A stretch of DNA of 64,000 bases from Chryseobacterium candidae (GCF_004916905.1 NZ_SDLV01000015.1:62001-126000), one strand, 5' to 3'. Positions 1 through 8,531 are shown, counted from the first letter of the stretch. Notes: a model not told the origin generated them from the sequence alone. Numbers and translations are program-made.

Positions 1-1
1 C

Positions 2-88
2 AGAACGATTGAAATAGACCTCCTTCAGATGAGTGGAGAAACAGAGCTTCCTGATCCTATTGCTTCCAAAAACGGAGTCTTAGTGTAA
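2..88 (+). CDS. C-terminal end of an unidentified protein (partial)
   Basis: An open frame enters from the left edge and stops with TAA at 86-88, giving 28 residues that end in ELPDPIASKNGVLV. It is in frame from the first bases and has no start in the window. Too little remains to name a family. It is followed by about 200 bases of AT-rich DNA before the next gene, so it is probably the end of a separate transcription unit. Confidence 0.5.
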   Translation, partial: RTIEIDLLQMSGETELPDPIASKNGVLV

Positions 89-284
89 TTTCTGAGTTCA
101 TTCTATAAAAAAAGAATTTAAGAATTTCGATAAAAACCAGAAATATTCAGTAAAATATGTTTTAAAGTTCATTGTTTTTCATAATTTAGAAGCATTGAAA
201 GCATAAGCTATATTGATTCATCCGAATTGATTTAGCTTTTACTTTTTTCATCAGCTAATAATTTTATCCTTCCTTTTGTAAACA

Positions 285-1367
285 ATGAGATCCAAGCAAT
301 TCCTGCAGGCTATGACAATGCTATGTCTTATCCTGTTCTGCTCTAAACTGAAGTCACAGGCTGCCTTCAACAAAGAATTACCTAAAGACTTTACAGACCA
401 ATTCACCCAAGAAATTAACGACAGTATTCCTTCCATAGGCTCTTTCATTGTTTCACAAAACAATAAGGTAATTTATGAGCAGTATTTTCATGGAGCCAAC
501 AAAGAAACGATCTTCAGTATAAAATCTGTAACCAAAAGTATCGTCTCTGTTCTGGCAGGCATTGCACAGGATAAAAACATCCTTCCCAACCTCAATACTC
601 CGGTTTTAAAAATTCTTCCGGAATATAATGTCTCAAGAAGCAGTTTCAAAAACATTTCCAATATTGAAGGAAAGGCAGCTCATGACTCTATCAGAAATAC
701 ATTAACGCTAAAAAATCTTCTGACCATGCAGGGTGGTTTTGACTGGATTGAAAATTCAAAAATTTCAACAGCCATGTCTTTTTCCGGTGATCCTGTCAAA
801 TTTGTCCTGGATCTTCCTTTTGAAGAATATCCGGGAACCGTATTCAACTATAACAGTGGTGAAACCCATCTTTTCGGAGCTGCTTTGGCAAAGGTGGTAA
901 AGACCAGCCTGAAACAATTTGCAGCTGACAATCTTTTTAAACCATTAAAGATAAATACCCCAAGATGGGACACGGATTCTATGAACAGGAATATTGGCGG
1001 TTCGGAAATGTTTATGAAACCTGAAGACATGCTGAAATTTGGTTTGATGATTCTCAATAACGGAAAATTGGGCGGCAAACAGATCGTCTCTTCAAAATGG
1101 ATTCAGGAATCTACTTTAGAACATGTAAAACTGGATTCCTGGGATGTAATGCCGGATGCCAACGGATACGGCTATTACTGGTGGCGAAGAAAAACAAACG
1201 GACATCAGGCTTTCGTAGCCACCGGATATGGCGGACAACTTATCTGCATCATTCCTGACCTAAAAATAGTCATCGTAACAACCTGTTTTTTGAATGATAA
1301 AAATAAAGGCAGAACTGAGATTAAAAGACTTCATTATTTTATCGACAAAATGACCAAAAGAAATTGA
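285..1367 (+). CDS. Exported serine hydrolase of the beta-lactamase/penicillin-binding (class C) family
   Basis: The 360-residue protein starts with a signal peptide (hydrophobic run at residues 9-19, likely cleaved near SQA) and so acts in the periplasm or envelope. The serine beta-lactamase-fold signature SxxK is SVTK at residues 81-84, giving S81 as the nucleophile. The second motif is YNS at 189-191, and a GYGG segment near the C terminus sits where the third motif is expected. The family contains D-aminopeptidases, esterases and 6-aminohexanoate-dimer-hydrolase-like enzymes as well as true beta-lactamases, so substrate cannot be told. It stands alone: the next gene is convergent. A role in resistance is not supported by anything seen here. 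Confidence 0.85.
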   Translation: MRSKQFLQAMTMLCLILFCSKLKSQAAFNKELPKDFTDQFTQEINDSIPSIGSFIVSQNNKVIYEQYFHGANKETIFSIKSVTKSIVSVLAGIAQDKNILPNLNTPVLKILPEYNVSRSSFKNISNIEGKAAHDSIRNTLTLKNLLTMQGGFDWIENSKISTAMSFSGDPVKFVLDLPFEEYPGTVFNYNSGETHLFGAALAKVVKTSLKQFAADNLFKPLKINTPRWDTDSMNRNIGGSEMFMKPEDMLKFGLMILNNGKLGGKQIVSSKWIQESTLEHVKLDSWDVMPDANGYGYYWWRRKTNGHQAFVATGYGGQLICIIPDLKIVIVTTCFLNDKNKGRTEIKRLHYFIDKMTKRN

Positions 1368-1393
1368 TAACTGATTGAAAATTGATCAATAAT

Positions 1394-1852
1394 CTATAGT
1401 ACAATCGCTGTCGTATTTTTCACTTCAGAAATCATAAAAGAGCTGTGTGTACTTGCAATGTGCTGAAGCGTCGTAAGTTTCGTCAGCATAAAGCTGCGGT
1501 AATCTTCGATATCTTTCACCCCTATTTTAAGGATATAATCATAATCTCCGCTTACATGAAAACACTCTGTTACTTCCTGAAGATCCATCACTTCTTTTTC
1601 AAACTGAAGGACAAATTCTTTCTTATGCTGGCTTAGTTTCACATGACACAAAACGATAAAATTTTTCTTAACTTTATTCTTGTCCAGTAAAGCCACATAT
1701 TTTGAAATAACTCCTGAATTTTCAAGCTTCTTTACACGCTCATAAATTGCTGTAACAGATAAACCAAGCTTGCCGGACAGTTCTTTGGTGGTTTGTTTAC
1801 AGTCTTCCTGTAAAAAAGACAAAAGTTTCTTATCAGTTTCGTCAAGTTCCAT
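1394..1852 (-). CDS. Lrp/AsnC family transcriptional regulator
   Basis: At 152 residues this is the usual length of a feast/famine regulator. An N-terminal winged helix-turn-helix (about residues 5-60, with LSGKLGLSVTAIYERVKKLE as the recognition region) is followed by the RAM/ligand-binding domain (about 65-145). The gene is divergent from the PLP-dependent lyase at 2010, separated by 157 bases that contain a palindrome. This arrangement is typical of an Lrp protein controlling a neighbouring amino-acid catabolic enzyme, so a sulfur amino acid such as methionine is a reasonable but unproven effector. The start ATG is at 1852. Confidence 0.9.
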   Translation of the reverse strand: MELDETDKKLLSFLQEDCKQTTKELSGKLGLSVTAIYERVKKLENSGVISKYVALLDKNKVKKNFIVLCHVKLSQHKKEFVLQFEKEVMDLQEVTECFHVSGDYDYILKIGVKDIEDYRSFMLTKLTTLQHIASTHSSFMISEVKNTTAIVL

Positions 1853-1883
1853 AGATATTTTTTTGGTAAAAGTTTAACAATAT

Positions 1884-1917
1884 CGAAGATACTAAATATT
1901 TTTTCTAAATAAACAAA
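1884..1917 (-). promoter_or_regulatory. Candidate promoter of the Lrp/AsnC gene
   Basis: Read on the minus strand, TTTG (1914-1917) is followed after 22 bases by TATCTTCG (1884-1891), one mismatch from the Bacteroidota -7 box TAnnTTTG. Start of transcription would be about 25-30 bases before the ATG at 1852. Confidence 0.5.
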
Positions 1918-1936
1918 ATTTTACAGTTTTATATTC

Positions 1937-1954
1937 TATAAATTCAAATTTATA
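1937..1954. promoter_or_regulatory. Palindrome in the divergent Lrp / PLP-lyase intergenic region
   Basis: TATAAATT-CA-AATTTATA is a perfect 8-2-8 inverted repeat in the 157-base region between the divergent regulator and enzyme genes. AT-rich imperfect palindromes of about this size are common Lrp/AsnC binding sites. The assignment as an operator is inferred from position and symmetry only. Confidence 0.4.
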
Positions 1955-2009
1955 TTGTAATTATTAGGAAATTAACGCAAATTGGAGCGATAAAATAAAA
2001 ACAATTTTT

Positions 2010-3239
2010 ATGGAAAACTTTAACGCAGCCAACGAGATCCAGGATCTTCAGTATTTTGGTGAATTCGGAGGAGTGAATCCTTCTATCTCAGACAGCTCTA
2101 CCTATACGTTCCTTTCTGCAAAGACCATGTTTGATACTTTCGAAGGAAATGCAGAAGGATGCTATCTGTATTCCAGACATTCATCACCAATGAATCTTTA
2201 TCTGGCGCAGGCTCTTGCCAAGATGGAAAACACAGAATCCGCCAACGTTACAGCATCCGGAATGGGAGCGATCTCTTCTGTTTTGATGCAGGTGTGCAAA
2301 AGTGGAGACCATATTATTTCAAGCCGCACCATTTACGGAGGAACTTATGCTTTTCTTAAAAATTTCTTCCCTCAATTCAATGTAGCTACCACTTTTGTTG
2401 ACATCAACAATTTTGAGTCGATAGAAAAAGCAATCACGCCCACTACTAAAGTTATATACTGCGAAAGTGTGAGCAACCCGCTTCTTGAAGTGGCAGATCT
2501 TAGAAAGCTTTCCGAAATCTGTAAAAAACACAACCTGAAACTGATTGTAGACAATACCTTCTCGCCTCTTTCTATCTCTCCGACATTATTCGGGGCTGAT
2601 GTGGTGATTCACAGTTTGACAAAGTTCATCAACGGAAGCAGTGATACGGTAGGAGGAGTATATTGTGCTACTCAGGCCTTTATTGATGACACCAAAAATG
2701 TAAATTCCGGTGCGTGTATGCTTCTTGGCCCAACCATGGACAGTTTACGGTCTTCAAGTATCTTGAAAAACCTGAGAACCTTGCATATCAGAATCAAACA
2801 ACATAGTCACAATGCCATGTATCTGGCTGAAAGATTCGAAAAAGACGGACTAAAGATCTCTTATCCGGGTTTACCTTCCCATAAAAACCATGAATTAATG
2901 AAAAGCATGATTCATGAAGAATACGGATATGGAGGACTACTGACTCTGGATGCCGGAACAACAGAAAAAGCAAACGAACTGATGGAACTGATGCAGGCCG
3001 AAAACCTGGGCTATCTTGCCGTAAGCTTAGGGTTTTATAAAACCCTATTCTCATGCTCTGGAAAATCTACCTCATCTGAGATCCCTGAAGAAGAAAGGGC
3101 TTCCATAGGCATTTCTGACGGACTGATAAGATTCTCCATTGGTCTTGACCATGATATCAAAAGAACTTACCAAAAAATGAAGGAGTGTATGCTGAAAGTA
3201 GGAGTTCTTAACCACCATGAAAACATTTCCATTTCCTAA
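2010..3239 (+). CDS. Cys/Met metabolism PLP-dependent enzyme, methionine gamma-lyase-like
   Basis: The 409-residue protein belongs to the cystathionine gamma-synthase/methionine gamma-lyase fold-type I family. The PLP region reads SGMGA (83-87), the aspartate VDNTF (180-184) and the Schiff-base lysine in HSLTK (K205), all in expected spacing. Substrate-loop residues do not let me separate methionine gamma-lyase from cystathionine gamma-lyase or O-acetylhomoserine sulfhydrylase with certainty. The divergent Lrp-type gene suggests induction by an amino acid, which favours a catabolic gamma-lyase releasing a thiol, ammonia and a 2-oxo acid. It is monocistronic: a strong hairpin terminator follows 10 bases after the stop. 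Confidence 0.85.
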   Translation: MENFNAANEIQDLQYFGEFGGVNPSISDSSTYTFLSAKTMFDTFEGNAEGCYLYSRHSSPMNLYLAQALAKMENTESANVTASGMGAISSVLMQVCKSGDHIISSRTIYGGTYAFLKNFFPQFNVATTFVDINNFESIEKAITPTTKVIYCESVSNPLLEVADLRKLSEICKKHNLKLIVDNTFSPLSISPTLFGADVVIHSLTKFINGSSDTVGGVYCATQAFIDDTKNVNSGACMLLGPTMDSLRSSSILKNLRTLHIRIKQHSHNAMYLAERFEKDGLKISYPGLPSHKNHELMKSMIHEEYGYGGLLTLDAGTTEKANELMELMQAENLGYLAVSLGFYKTLFSCSGKSTSSEIPEEERASIGISDGLIRFSIGLDHDIKRTYQKMKECMLKVGVLNHHENISIS

Positions 3240-3250
3240 ATTTATTGTAA

Positions 3251-3286
3251 AAAGGCTGTTTCATTTTCGAGAAACAGCCTTTTTTA
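3251..3286 (+). terminator. Intrinsic terminator of the PLP-lyase gene
   Basis: Arms 3251-3262 and 3271-3282 (AAAGGCTGTTTC and its complement) form a 12-base-pair stem with an 8-base loop, followed by a T run. Confidence 0.9.
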
Positions 3287-3349
3287 TTTATCAACCTACC
3301 TGTTTTGATATTGATTAACAAATGTTGTGTGTAATCTTTTATATGTTTA

Positions 3350-3410
3350 GGCTAAAGCCATTGGAAGATTTTATTGATTTGATGAATGGGCTAAAGCCCA
3401 TTCCTATTGA
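3350..3410. repeat. Intergenic palindromic repeat with 'GGGCTAAAGCCC' core
   Basis: A palindrome AATGGGCT-AA-AGCCCATT lies at 3385-3402, and a degraded copy of its core (GGCTAAAGCCATTGG) lies just upstream at 3350-3364. Two related copies side by side suggest a dispersed intergenic repeat rather than a terminator, since no T run follows in either direction. Confidence 0.5.
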
Positions 3411-3436
3411 TATTCCTTTACAAATAATTATCCCTG

Positions 3437-4441
3437 CTATTTCTTATAATAATGATGCGGAAAAGCATCTTCAGGCTTCATTCTGAAAACATTCAGCAGG
3501 ATCCAGGATTTCAGGAAACCATAACCGTAAGAAAACATCTGAATATAAGTAGAAATAACCGCCATACCGGCAATGCTGATGTTTTTTGTCAGCAATAAAG
3601 CATGAAACAGCACTAAAAAAGTATACAATCCATAAAAAGCAAGAATTATCCCTCTTCCCATTATAAAATATTCCAGAAAGCCCATCACATATCCCAGCAT
3701 AAATAAAGTAGGAAATGCAAAGGAAATTTTCACATAATTCGGGTGTCTCTGATTAAGAATTGGTCTTGCACAGCCAAATTGGTAGACCTGCCTGGAGAAC
3801 TTTCCAAAATCAACCCTACGTTTATGATATACGGCAATATCATCAAAAAAAGCTGTGGTAAAACCGTTTTCCCAAAGGGTCATGGACAGATCCGGATCCT
3901 CTCCTATTCTCATTTCTGAAAATCCACCTACTTTTTCAAAAACAGTTTTTTTCACGCCCATATTAAAACTTCTGGGCTGAAATTTCGAAACGGCTTTCTT
4001 ACTTCCTCTGATTCCTCCGGTGGTAAAAACAGAAGTCATAGAATATGAAATAGCCTTCTGCATCAGATTAAATCCTTTATGCGCTTTATCTGCTCCTCCA
4101 AAAGCATCACAAGGAATGGCCAGGATATCTTTTTTAATATGTTCGATATAATCTTTTTCAACGATGACATCACTGTCTACAAATACCAGCCATTCATTAG
4201 TTGCTCTTGCTGCGCCATAATTTCTTGTCAGTCCCGGTCCTGAGTTATCTTTTCTGAAATATTTAATATTCAGGATTCCATCAAAATTTTTAATAACAGG
4301 TTTCAGATCGATTAAAGAACCGTCATCCACGATAATCATCTCAAACTCCTTATCTGTTTGCTGAGTAAGGGAAGTCAGCAGCTCAAAAAGTTCGTCTTTT
4401 CGGTTGTAAATGGCAACGACAATGGAAATAGTAGGCTTCAA
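3437..4441 (-). CDS. Membrane-associated family 2 glycosyltransferase
   Basis: The 334-residue protein has the GT-A fold of family 2: ISIVVAIYNR at the N terminus, VDDGS at 38-42, the metal/nucleotide-binding DSD at 89-91 and a later GEDPDLS acidic motif. After about residue 235 there are two or three hydrophobic segments that anchor it to the inner membrane. It would transfer a sugar from a nucleotide or lipid donor to an envelope glycan; donor and acceptor are unknown. The only start that keeps the N-terminal strand is TTG at 4441, because a TGA lies just upstream in frame. A good promoter sits 14 bases before it, so the leader is very short. It has no glycan-gene neighbours. Confidence 0.85.
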   Translation of the reverse strand: MKPTISIVVAIYNRKDELFELLTSLTQQTDKEFEMIIVDDGSLIDLKPVIKNFDGILNIKYFRKDNSGPGLTRNYGAARATNEWLVFVDSDVIVEKDYIEHIKKDILAIPCDAFGGADKAHKGFNLMQKAISYSMTSVFTTGGIRGSKKAVSKFQPRSFNMGVKKTVFEKVGGFSEMRIGEDPDLSMTLWENGFTTAFFDDIAVYHKRRVDFGKFSRQVYQFGCARPILNQRHPNYVKISFAFPTLFMLGYVMGFLEYFIMGRGIILAFYGLYTFLVLFHALLLTKNISIAGMAVISTYIQMFSYGYGFLKSWILLNVFRMKPEDAFPHHYYKK

Positions 4442-4454
4442 ATTAAAAATTTTT

Positions 4455-4486
4455 CAAAATTACTTATTCGCAGGACAACCTACAAA
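4455..4486 (-). promoter_or_regulatory. Bacteroidota-type promoter of the glycosyltransferase gene
   Basis: Minus-strand TTTG (4483-4486), 20-base spacer, TAATTTTG (4455-4462): a full match to the TTTG-N19..22-TAnnTTTG consensus. Transcription should start near 4450, about 10 bases before the TTG start codon. Confidence 0.75.
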
Positions 4487-4649
4487 CAGTTTAACAGCTT
4501 ATTCAGATAAATTAACGATAGAGAATTTTATCTACCTTAATACATGGAGATTACAAATGAAATTCTGAGCCAAGTCATTTGACATTTTAAACAAAATGAA
4601 CACAAAAAATCCCTCCTAATTTTGCTATAGAAATTTAAACCAATAAAAA

Positions 4650-5663
4650 ATGAAACCTATTATCAACTCATTGCAACAACCTATTCAATCAGGCTTTAAT
4701 GCTTATTCAACAGCTCAGGAAGTTATTCAAGGAATCAATCTTACCGGAAAAACAGTCATTATTACCGGTGGCTATGCGGGAATTGGTCTTGAAACCACAA
4801 AAGTCCTTACTTCAGCCGGAGCCCATGTCATTATTCCCGCCAGAGATATTGAAAAAGCAGGAAAAAACCTTACAGGAATTGAAAATTTTGAACTTGAAAA
4901 AATGGATCTTATGAATCCGGCCTCTATTGATGCTTTTGCAGAAAGGTTTATATCATCAAGCAGAAGTCTGGATCTTCTCATTAATAACGCAGGAATCATG
5001 TGGGTGCCGCTTCGAAGAGACAAGAGAGGCTTTGAATCTCAGCTGGCAACCAATTACCTTGGGCAGTTTCACCTTACCTCTAAATTATGGCCAGCTCTGA
5101 AAAAAGCAAATGGAGCAAGAGTTATCAGTGTTTCCTCTTACGGACATCAGATGGCATCTTTTAATTTTGAAGATCCTAATTTCGAAAAAAGAGATTACGA
5201 TACCCTTTCCGGATACGGACAATCCAAAACAGCCTGCAATCTGTTTGCCGTAGAACTTGATGAAAGAGGAAAAAAGTTCAATATCAGAGCGTATTCTCTT
5301 CACCCAGGATCTGTATACGGAACTGATTTGGGCAGAGAAGAACCTACTGAACTTTTTAAACAATTAGGAACCCATGATGAAAACGGAAACATCAAGCCTG
5401 AAGTGGAAGCACGATTGAAAACCATCCCACAAGGCGCTGCTACAACAGCCTGGTGTGCTGTAAGCCCTCAACTTAACGAAATTGGCGGCGTGTATTGCGA
5501 AAACTGTGATGTTGCAGAAATAGACAAAGGGCAAATTGAACACACGTTTGATGAACCCGCAACCATCCGAGGAGTACAAGCCTACTCTGTTGATAAAAAT
5601 AATGCTGAATGCTTATGGAAACTGAGTGAAGAAATGCTGGGATTTCAGTTTGATGCTCAATAA
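4650..5663 (+). CDS. Short-chain dehydrogenase/reductase (SDR) family oxidoreductase
   Basis: A 337-residue NAD(P)-dependent oxidoreductase. The Rossmann glycine motif TGGYAGIG is at 39-46, NNAG at 112-115, the catalytic serine at 162 or 163, and YxxxK as Y189/K193. Length and overall layout resemble the retinol dehydrogenase/WW-domain oxidoreductase-like branch of the family. The substrate is unknown. A -7 box TAATTTTG lies at 4618-4625. The gene is followed after 38 bases by an AraC regulator on the same strand, so the pair probably forms one transcript and the regulator may control it. Confidence 0.88.
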   Translation: MKPIINSLQQPIQSGFNAYSTAQEVIQGINLTGKTVIITGGYAGIGLETTKVLTSAGAHVIIPARDIEKAGKNLTGIENFELEKMDLMNPASIDAFAERFISSSRSLDLLINNAGIMWVPLRRDKRGFESQLATNYLGQFHLTSKLWPALKKANGARVISVSSYGHQMASFNFEDPNFEKRDYDTLSGYGQSKTACNLFAVELDERGKKFNIRAYSLHPGSVYGTDLGREEPTELFKQLGTHDENGNIKPEVEARLKTIPQGAATTAWCAVSPQLNEIGGVYCENCDVAEIDKGQIEHTFDEPATIRGVQAYSVDKNNAECLWKLSEEMLGFQFDAQ

Positions 5664-5701
5664 CCGTTTTTTAAATACATTTGTAATGAAAACTTTTGAC
5701 A

Positions 5702-6508
5702 ATGGACTTCCAGATACACTACCTGACACCGGATATCAAAATTTCCAGTTATGACGATAAGCTGTTCAAAACGGAAACGGTTTTTGAATATCATATGCTG
5801 GTATGGTTCATATCAGGAGAAACGAAAATTATTCAGGCAGACAAAACCTATCTGTTCAAAGCAGGAGATATTTTTCTGATTCCTAGAAATCATCTTGCCA
5901 CGATTATCAATTATCCCAAAGACGGACTTCCTCATAAAGCAGTAGTGATGCACCTTACCACACAACGGCTTAAAGAATTTTACAGTTCTGTTGATGAGCA
6001 AAAGAAAAACGGGCAGAGAGAATCCACCATTCACAGTTTTAGCAGCCACCCGCTTTTAAAGAGCTTTCTTGCTTCTCTCATTCCTTATTTTGAGATAGAA
6101 GGTCCGCTTCCTGAAAATATAGCCCATTTAAAGATTACAGAAGCCATCAGTATTTTAAGGGAAATTGATCCGGATATCGATACTTTACTCGCAGATTTTG
6201 ATGAGCCGGGAAAAGTGGATCTGATCAATTTTATGGAAAAAAATTATATGTTTAATATGCCATTGGAGCGATTCGGGTATCTTACGGGAAGGAGCTTATC
6301 TACATTCAACCGTGATTTCAGAAAAATTTTTCAAACAACACCACAACGCTGGCTTACCCAAAGACGTCTTGAATTGGCTTATTATCATTTATCAGAAAAA
6401 AATAAAAAACCTTCCGACGTTTTTCTGGAAGTAGGTTTTGAGGATCTTTCCCATTTTTCGCATGCCTTTAAAAAACAGTATGGTTTTGCCCCTTCTTTAG
6501 CACGATAA
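5702..6508 (+). CDS. AraC family transcriptional regulator
   Basis: The protein of 268 residues has an N-terminal cupin-like effector domain (about 1-140) and a C-terminal pair of helix-turn-helix units (about 170-268) with the family pattern PQRWLTQRRLELAYYHL and FEDLSHFSHAFKKQYGFAPS. A longer reading from a TTG at 5696 adds only two residues; I chose the ATG at 5702. It follows the SDR gene on the same strand and is closed by a perfect 21-base-pair hairpin that begins inside its own stop codon. Effector unknown. Confidence 0.88.
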   Translation: MDFQIHYLTPDIKISSYDDKLFKTETVFEYHMLVWFISGETKIIQADKTYLFKAGDIFLIPRNHLATIINYPKDGLPHKAVVMHLTTQRLKEFYSSVDEQKKNGQRESTIHSFSSHPLLKSFLASLIPYFEIEGPLPENIAHLKITEAISILREIDPDIDTLLADFDEPGKVDLINFMEKNYMFNMPLERFGYLTGRSLSTFNRDFRKIFQTTPQRWLTQRRLELAYYHLSEKNKKPSDVFLEVGFEDLSHFSHAFKKQYGFAPSLAR

Positions 6509-6550
6509 AACAAAATAGGTTGTACAGTGTGTACAACCTATTTTGTTTTA
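6506..6550. terminator. Perfect 21-bp bidirectional terminator hairpin
   Basis: Arms 6506-6526 and 6530-6550 are perfectly complementary over 21 bases with a 3-base GTG loop. The AraC stop codon TAA is the first part of the left arm. It has A-rich and T-rich flanks, so it can terminate both the plus-strand AraC transcript and minus-strand transcripts arriving from 6572. Confidence 0.9.
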
Positions 6551-6571
6551 TGATTTTAATTACTCCTAAAG

Positions 6572-6811
6572 CTATTTTTTCTTTAAAGTATCTAAATCTT
6601 TTGATTCTTTCTTTTGAGATATTACATTATGATTTAATGCTTTTCTTTCAGGTTTTGCCTGTGATGACCGTGACGATTTTGATCCAGAACCAAACAAATC
6701 CAGTAGATCAAAAATTACATCAAATATGTCAAAAAAATTCCAGAATATTTCTAATATCAGAAGTTATTATTTATGATCCTCCAATTTATAAACTTTCTTC
6801 GTTCCTTCATA
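6572..6811 (-). pseudogene. Decayed tandem copy of the RNA-methyltransferase tail plus small membrane-protein gene
   Basis: The minus strand repeats what is found at 7130-7310. Bases 6767-6811 encode YEGTKKVYKLEDHK and a stop, nearly the last residues of the 7266 methyltransferase. Bases 6572-6763 then encode about 63 codons resembling the first part of the 6825 protein: FFDIFD..., FGSGSKSSRSS against FQSGSESSRSK, and SQKKESK against PQKKESK. No ATG, GTG or TTG start is placed correctly, and it ends at TAG (6572-6574) before the membrane segments. It is therefore the relic of a tandem duplication. Any plus-strand reading across this region is a shadow. Confidence 0.75.
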
Positions 6812-6824
6812 CTATTTTGTCCTA

Positions 6825-7256
6825 TTATATAAAAAATCCCGACCTAAAGTAGATATATAATATTGCCGAAATAAAAAAAACAATTACTGAGCAGCTGAAA
6901 AGAATCAGTTTAAAAAGGGTTTTAAAATAATAAAGCTCCAAAACGTGCAAAATAAAAAATACTATAAGTGAAATACCAGTTCCTATTAAAGAAGCTATGA
7001 CTAAGGTTTGTGTATAATTTTGTACAGGTAAAGGATCTTTAAAAACAATAAAAAAAGAAAATGCGGCCAATACCAAAGCTACAGCACTTACTTTCTCTGT
7101 GAAGTATTTTGATCTCTTAGATTCTTTCTTTTGAGGTTTCTCGTCATAATGCAGACTCTTTCTGTCAGCTTTTGAACGTGATGATTCCGAACCACTCTGA
7201 AACAGCCCGGATACACTAAATAGAGTGTCTAACAGATCAAAAAAATCCCCTAACAA
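6825..7256 (-). CDS. Small membrane protein of unknown function with a TTG start
   Basis: The 143-residue product has a polar, Ser/Lys-rich N-terminal half (about residues 1-52) and three hydrophobic segments (about 55-72, 82-103, 113-135). I do not recognise the family. The only possible bacterial start in frame is TTG at 7256, nine bases after the methyltransferase stop; the frame holds an upstream stop and no ATG or GTG. It is probably co-transcribed with the methyltransferase. A decayed copy of its 5' half lies immediately downstream, which supports it being a real gene unit that was once duplicated. Confidence 0.6.
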   Translation of the reverse strand: MLGDFFDLLDTLFSVSGLFQSGSESSRSKADRKSLHYDEKPQKKESKRSKYFTEKVSAVALVLAAFSFFIVFKDPLPVQNYTQTLVIASLIGTGISLIVFFILHVLELYYFKTLFKLILFSCSVIVFFISAILYIYFRSGFFI

Positions 7257-7265
7257 TTTTTATTG

Positions 7266-8432
7266 CTATTTATGATCCTCCAATTTATGTACTTTCTTCG
7301 TTCCTTCATACATTTCGTATTGTAAGAATCTCGTTTCCAGCTTTCCGTTGAAAAGTTTGATCTTTCTTGAAGGACGTAGCCCTATTTTCTTCACCGCTTC
7401 CAGATCGGAAGAGATCAGCCAGGCCAGTGTATTGGGGTAATGCGTTTTGAAGGTATCTCCTATTTTCTTATAGAAATCATCATCATTAATGGAAATTCTC
7501 TCGTCATAAGGAGGGTTGAATACCATCAACAATGGGAAAAGCTCTTTTTTAGAATCAAAGAAGTTCTGTTTTTTAATCTCGATAACATCTTCCATTTCAG
7601 CTGCTTCTACGTTCATTCTTGCAGCATTCAGCATTCTTGCATCAATATCATATCCAACAATTTTCCCATCAAACTGTCTCACTCTATTGATTCTGAATTC
7701 TTTGATTTTTGCAAACAGATCAGCATCATAGTTATTCCAGTTCTGGAATCCGAATCTTTTTCTGAAAATCTGAGCCGGAAGATCCATCGCAATCATCGCC
7801 GCTTCAATCAGCAATGTTCCAGAGCCACACATGGGATCAAGGAAATTTCCTTTTCCGTCCCAGCCTGCCAGCTGAAGCATTCCGCTCGCCAGCACTTCAT
7901 TGATAGGAGCCTCGCCCTGTTCTCTTCTGTATCCTCTTTTAAACAAAGGATCTCCTGAAGAATCCATAGAAATCATCACCAATTCTCTGTCAATATGAAG
8001 GTGGAATTTGATATCCGGATTTCTCGTTTCTACATTCGGGCGTCTTTTGAATTTTTCCTGAAAATAATCCACAATAGCATCCTTCATTTTTAAAGTCACA
8101 AACTGAGAATGTTTGAATGTTTCGGAATTCACCGTTGAATCAATAGAGAAAGACTGGTCAACATCCATGAAGTTTTCCCATTCAAACTTAAATAATCTGT
8201 CATAAAACTGATGTTGATTAAAAGCTTTGAATTCATGGATGGGTACCAGAATTTTCAATGCTGTTCTCGCAGAATAGTTGATTTTATAAAGAAAGCCAAG
8301 ATCTCCTTCACAATTTACTGCTCTGTTTTTAATTTCAACATTTCTTCCGCCTAATTTCTTGATTTCTTCTGCCAGAATCTGCTCCAATCCGAAGAATGTC
8401 TTTATCTGTATTTTAATATTTTCTGTATCCAT
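7266..8432 (-). CDS. THUMP-domain class I SAM-dependent RNA methyltransferase (RlmL-N/UPF0020 type)
   Basis: The 388-residue protein has an N-terminal ferredoxin-like/THUMP RNA-binding region (about 5-155) followed by a Rossmann methyltransferase domain. Its SAM-binding motif is DPMCGSGTLLIE at 199-210 and its catalytic motif is NPPYDERI at 306-313, the NPPY type used for N2-guanine methylation. The closest characterised relative by architecture is the N-terminal half of RlmL, which makes m2G2445 in 23S rRNA; that substrate is an inference. The start ATG is at 8432. The small gene at 7256 follows after nine bases. Confidence 0.9.
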   Translation of the reverse strand: MDTENIKIQIKTFFGLEQILAEEIKKLGGRNVEIKNRAVNCEGDLGFLYKINYSARTALKILVPIHEFKAFNQHQFYDRLFKFEWENFMDVDQSFSIDSTVNSETFKHSQFVTLKMKDAIVDYFQEKFKRRPNVETRNPDIKFHLHIDRELVMISMDSSGDPLFKRGYRREQGEAPINEVLASGMLQLAGWDGKGNFLDPMCGSGTLLIEAAMIAMDLPAQIFRKRFGFQNWNNYDADLFAKIKEFRINRVRQFDGKIVGYDIDARMLNAARMNVEAAEMEDVIEIKKQNFFDSKKELFPLLMVFNPPYDERISINDDDFYKKIGDTFKTHYPNTLAWLISSDLEAVKKIGLRPSRKIKLFNGKLETRFLQYEMYEGTKKVHKLEDHK

Positions 8433-8531
8433 AAGTTTGAATTAAAAGATTTAAAGCTTTAAAAATTAAAAGATTAGCTATCCAAATTCTTACCTAATTG
8501 AATTTTTCAATCTCTTAATGTTGTAAAATAC

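Noticed and set aside
285..1367. Antibiotic-resistance beta-lactamase
   Set aside because: The SxxK and YxN motifs define only the broad serine hydrolase family; no feature points to beta-lactam hydrolysis.
6520..6852. Plus-strand ORF of 110 codons after the AraC gene
   Set aside because: It begins inside the AraC terminator and lies opposite the decayed duplicate of minus-strand genes, whose protein similarity explains the region.
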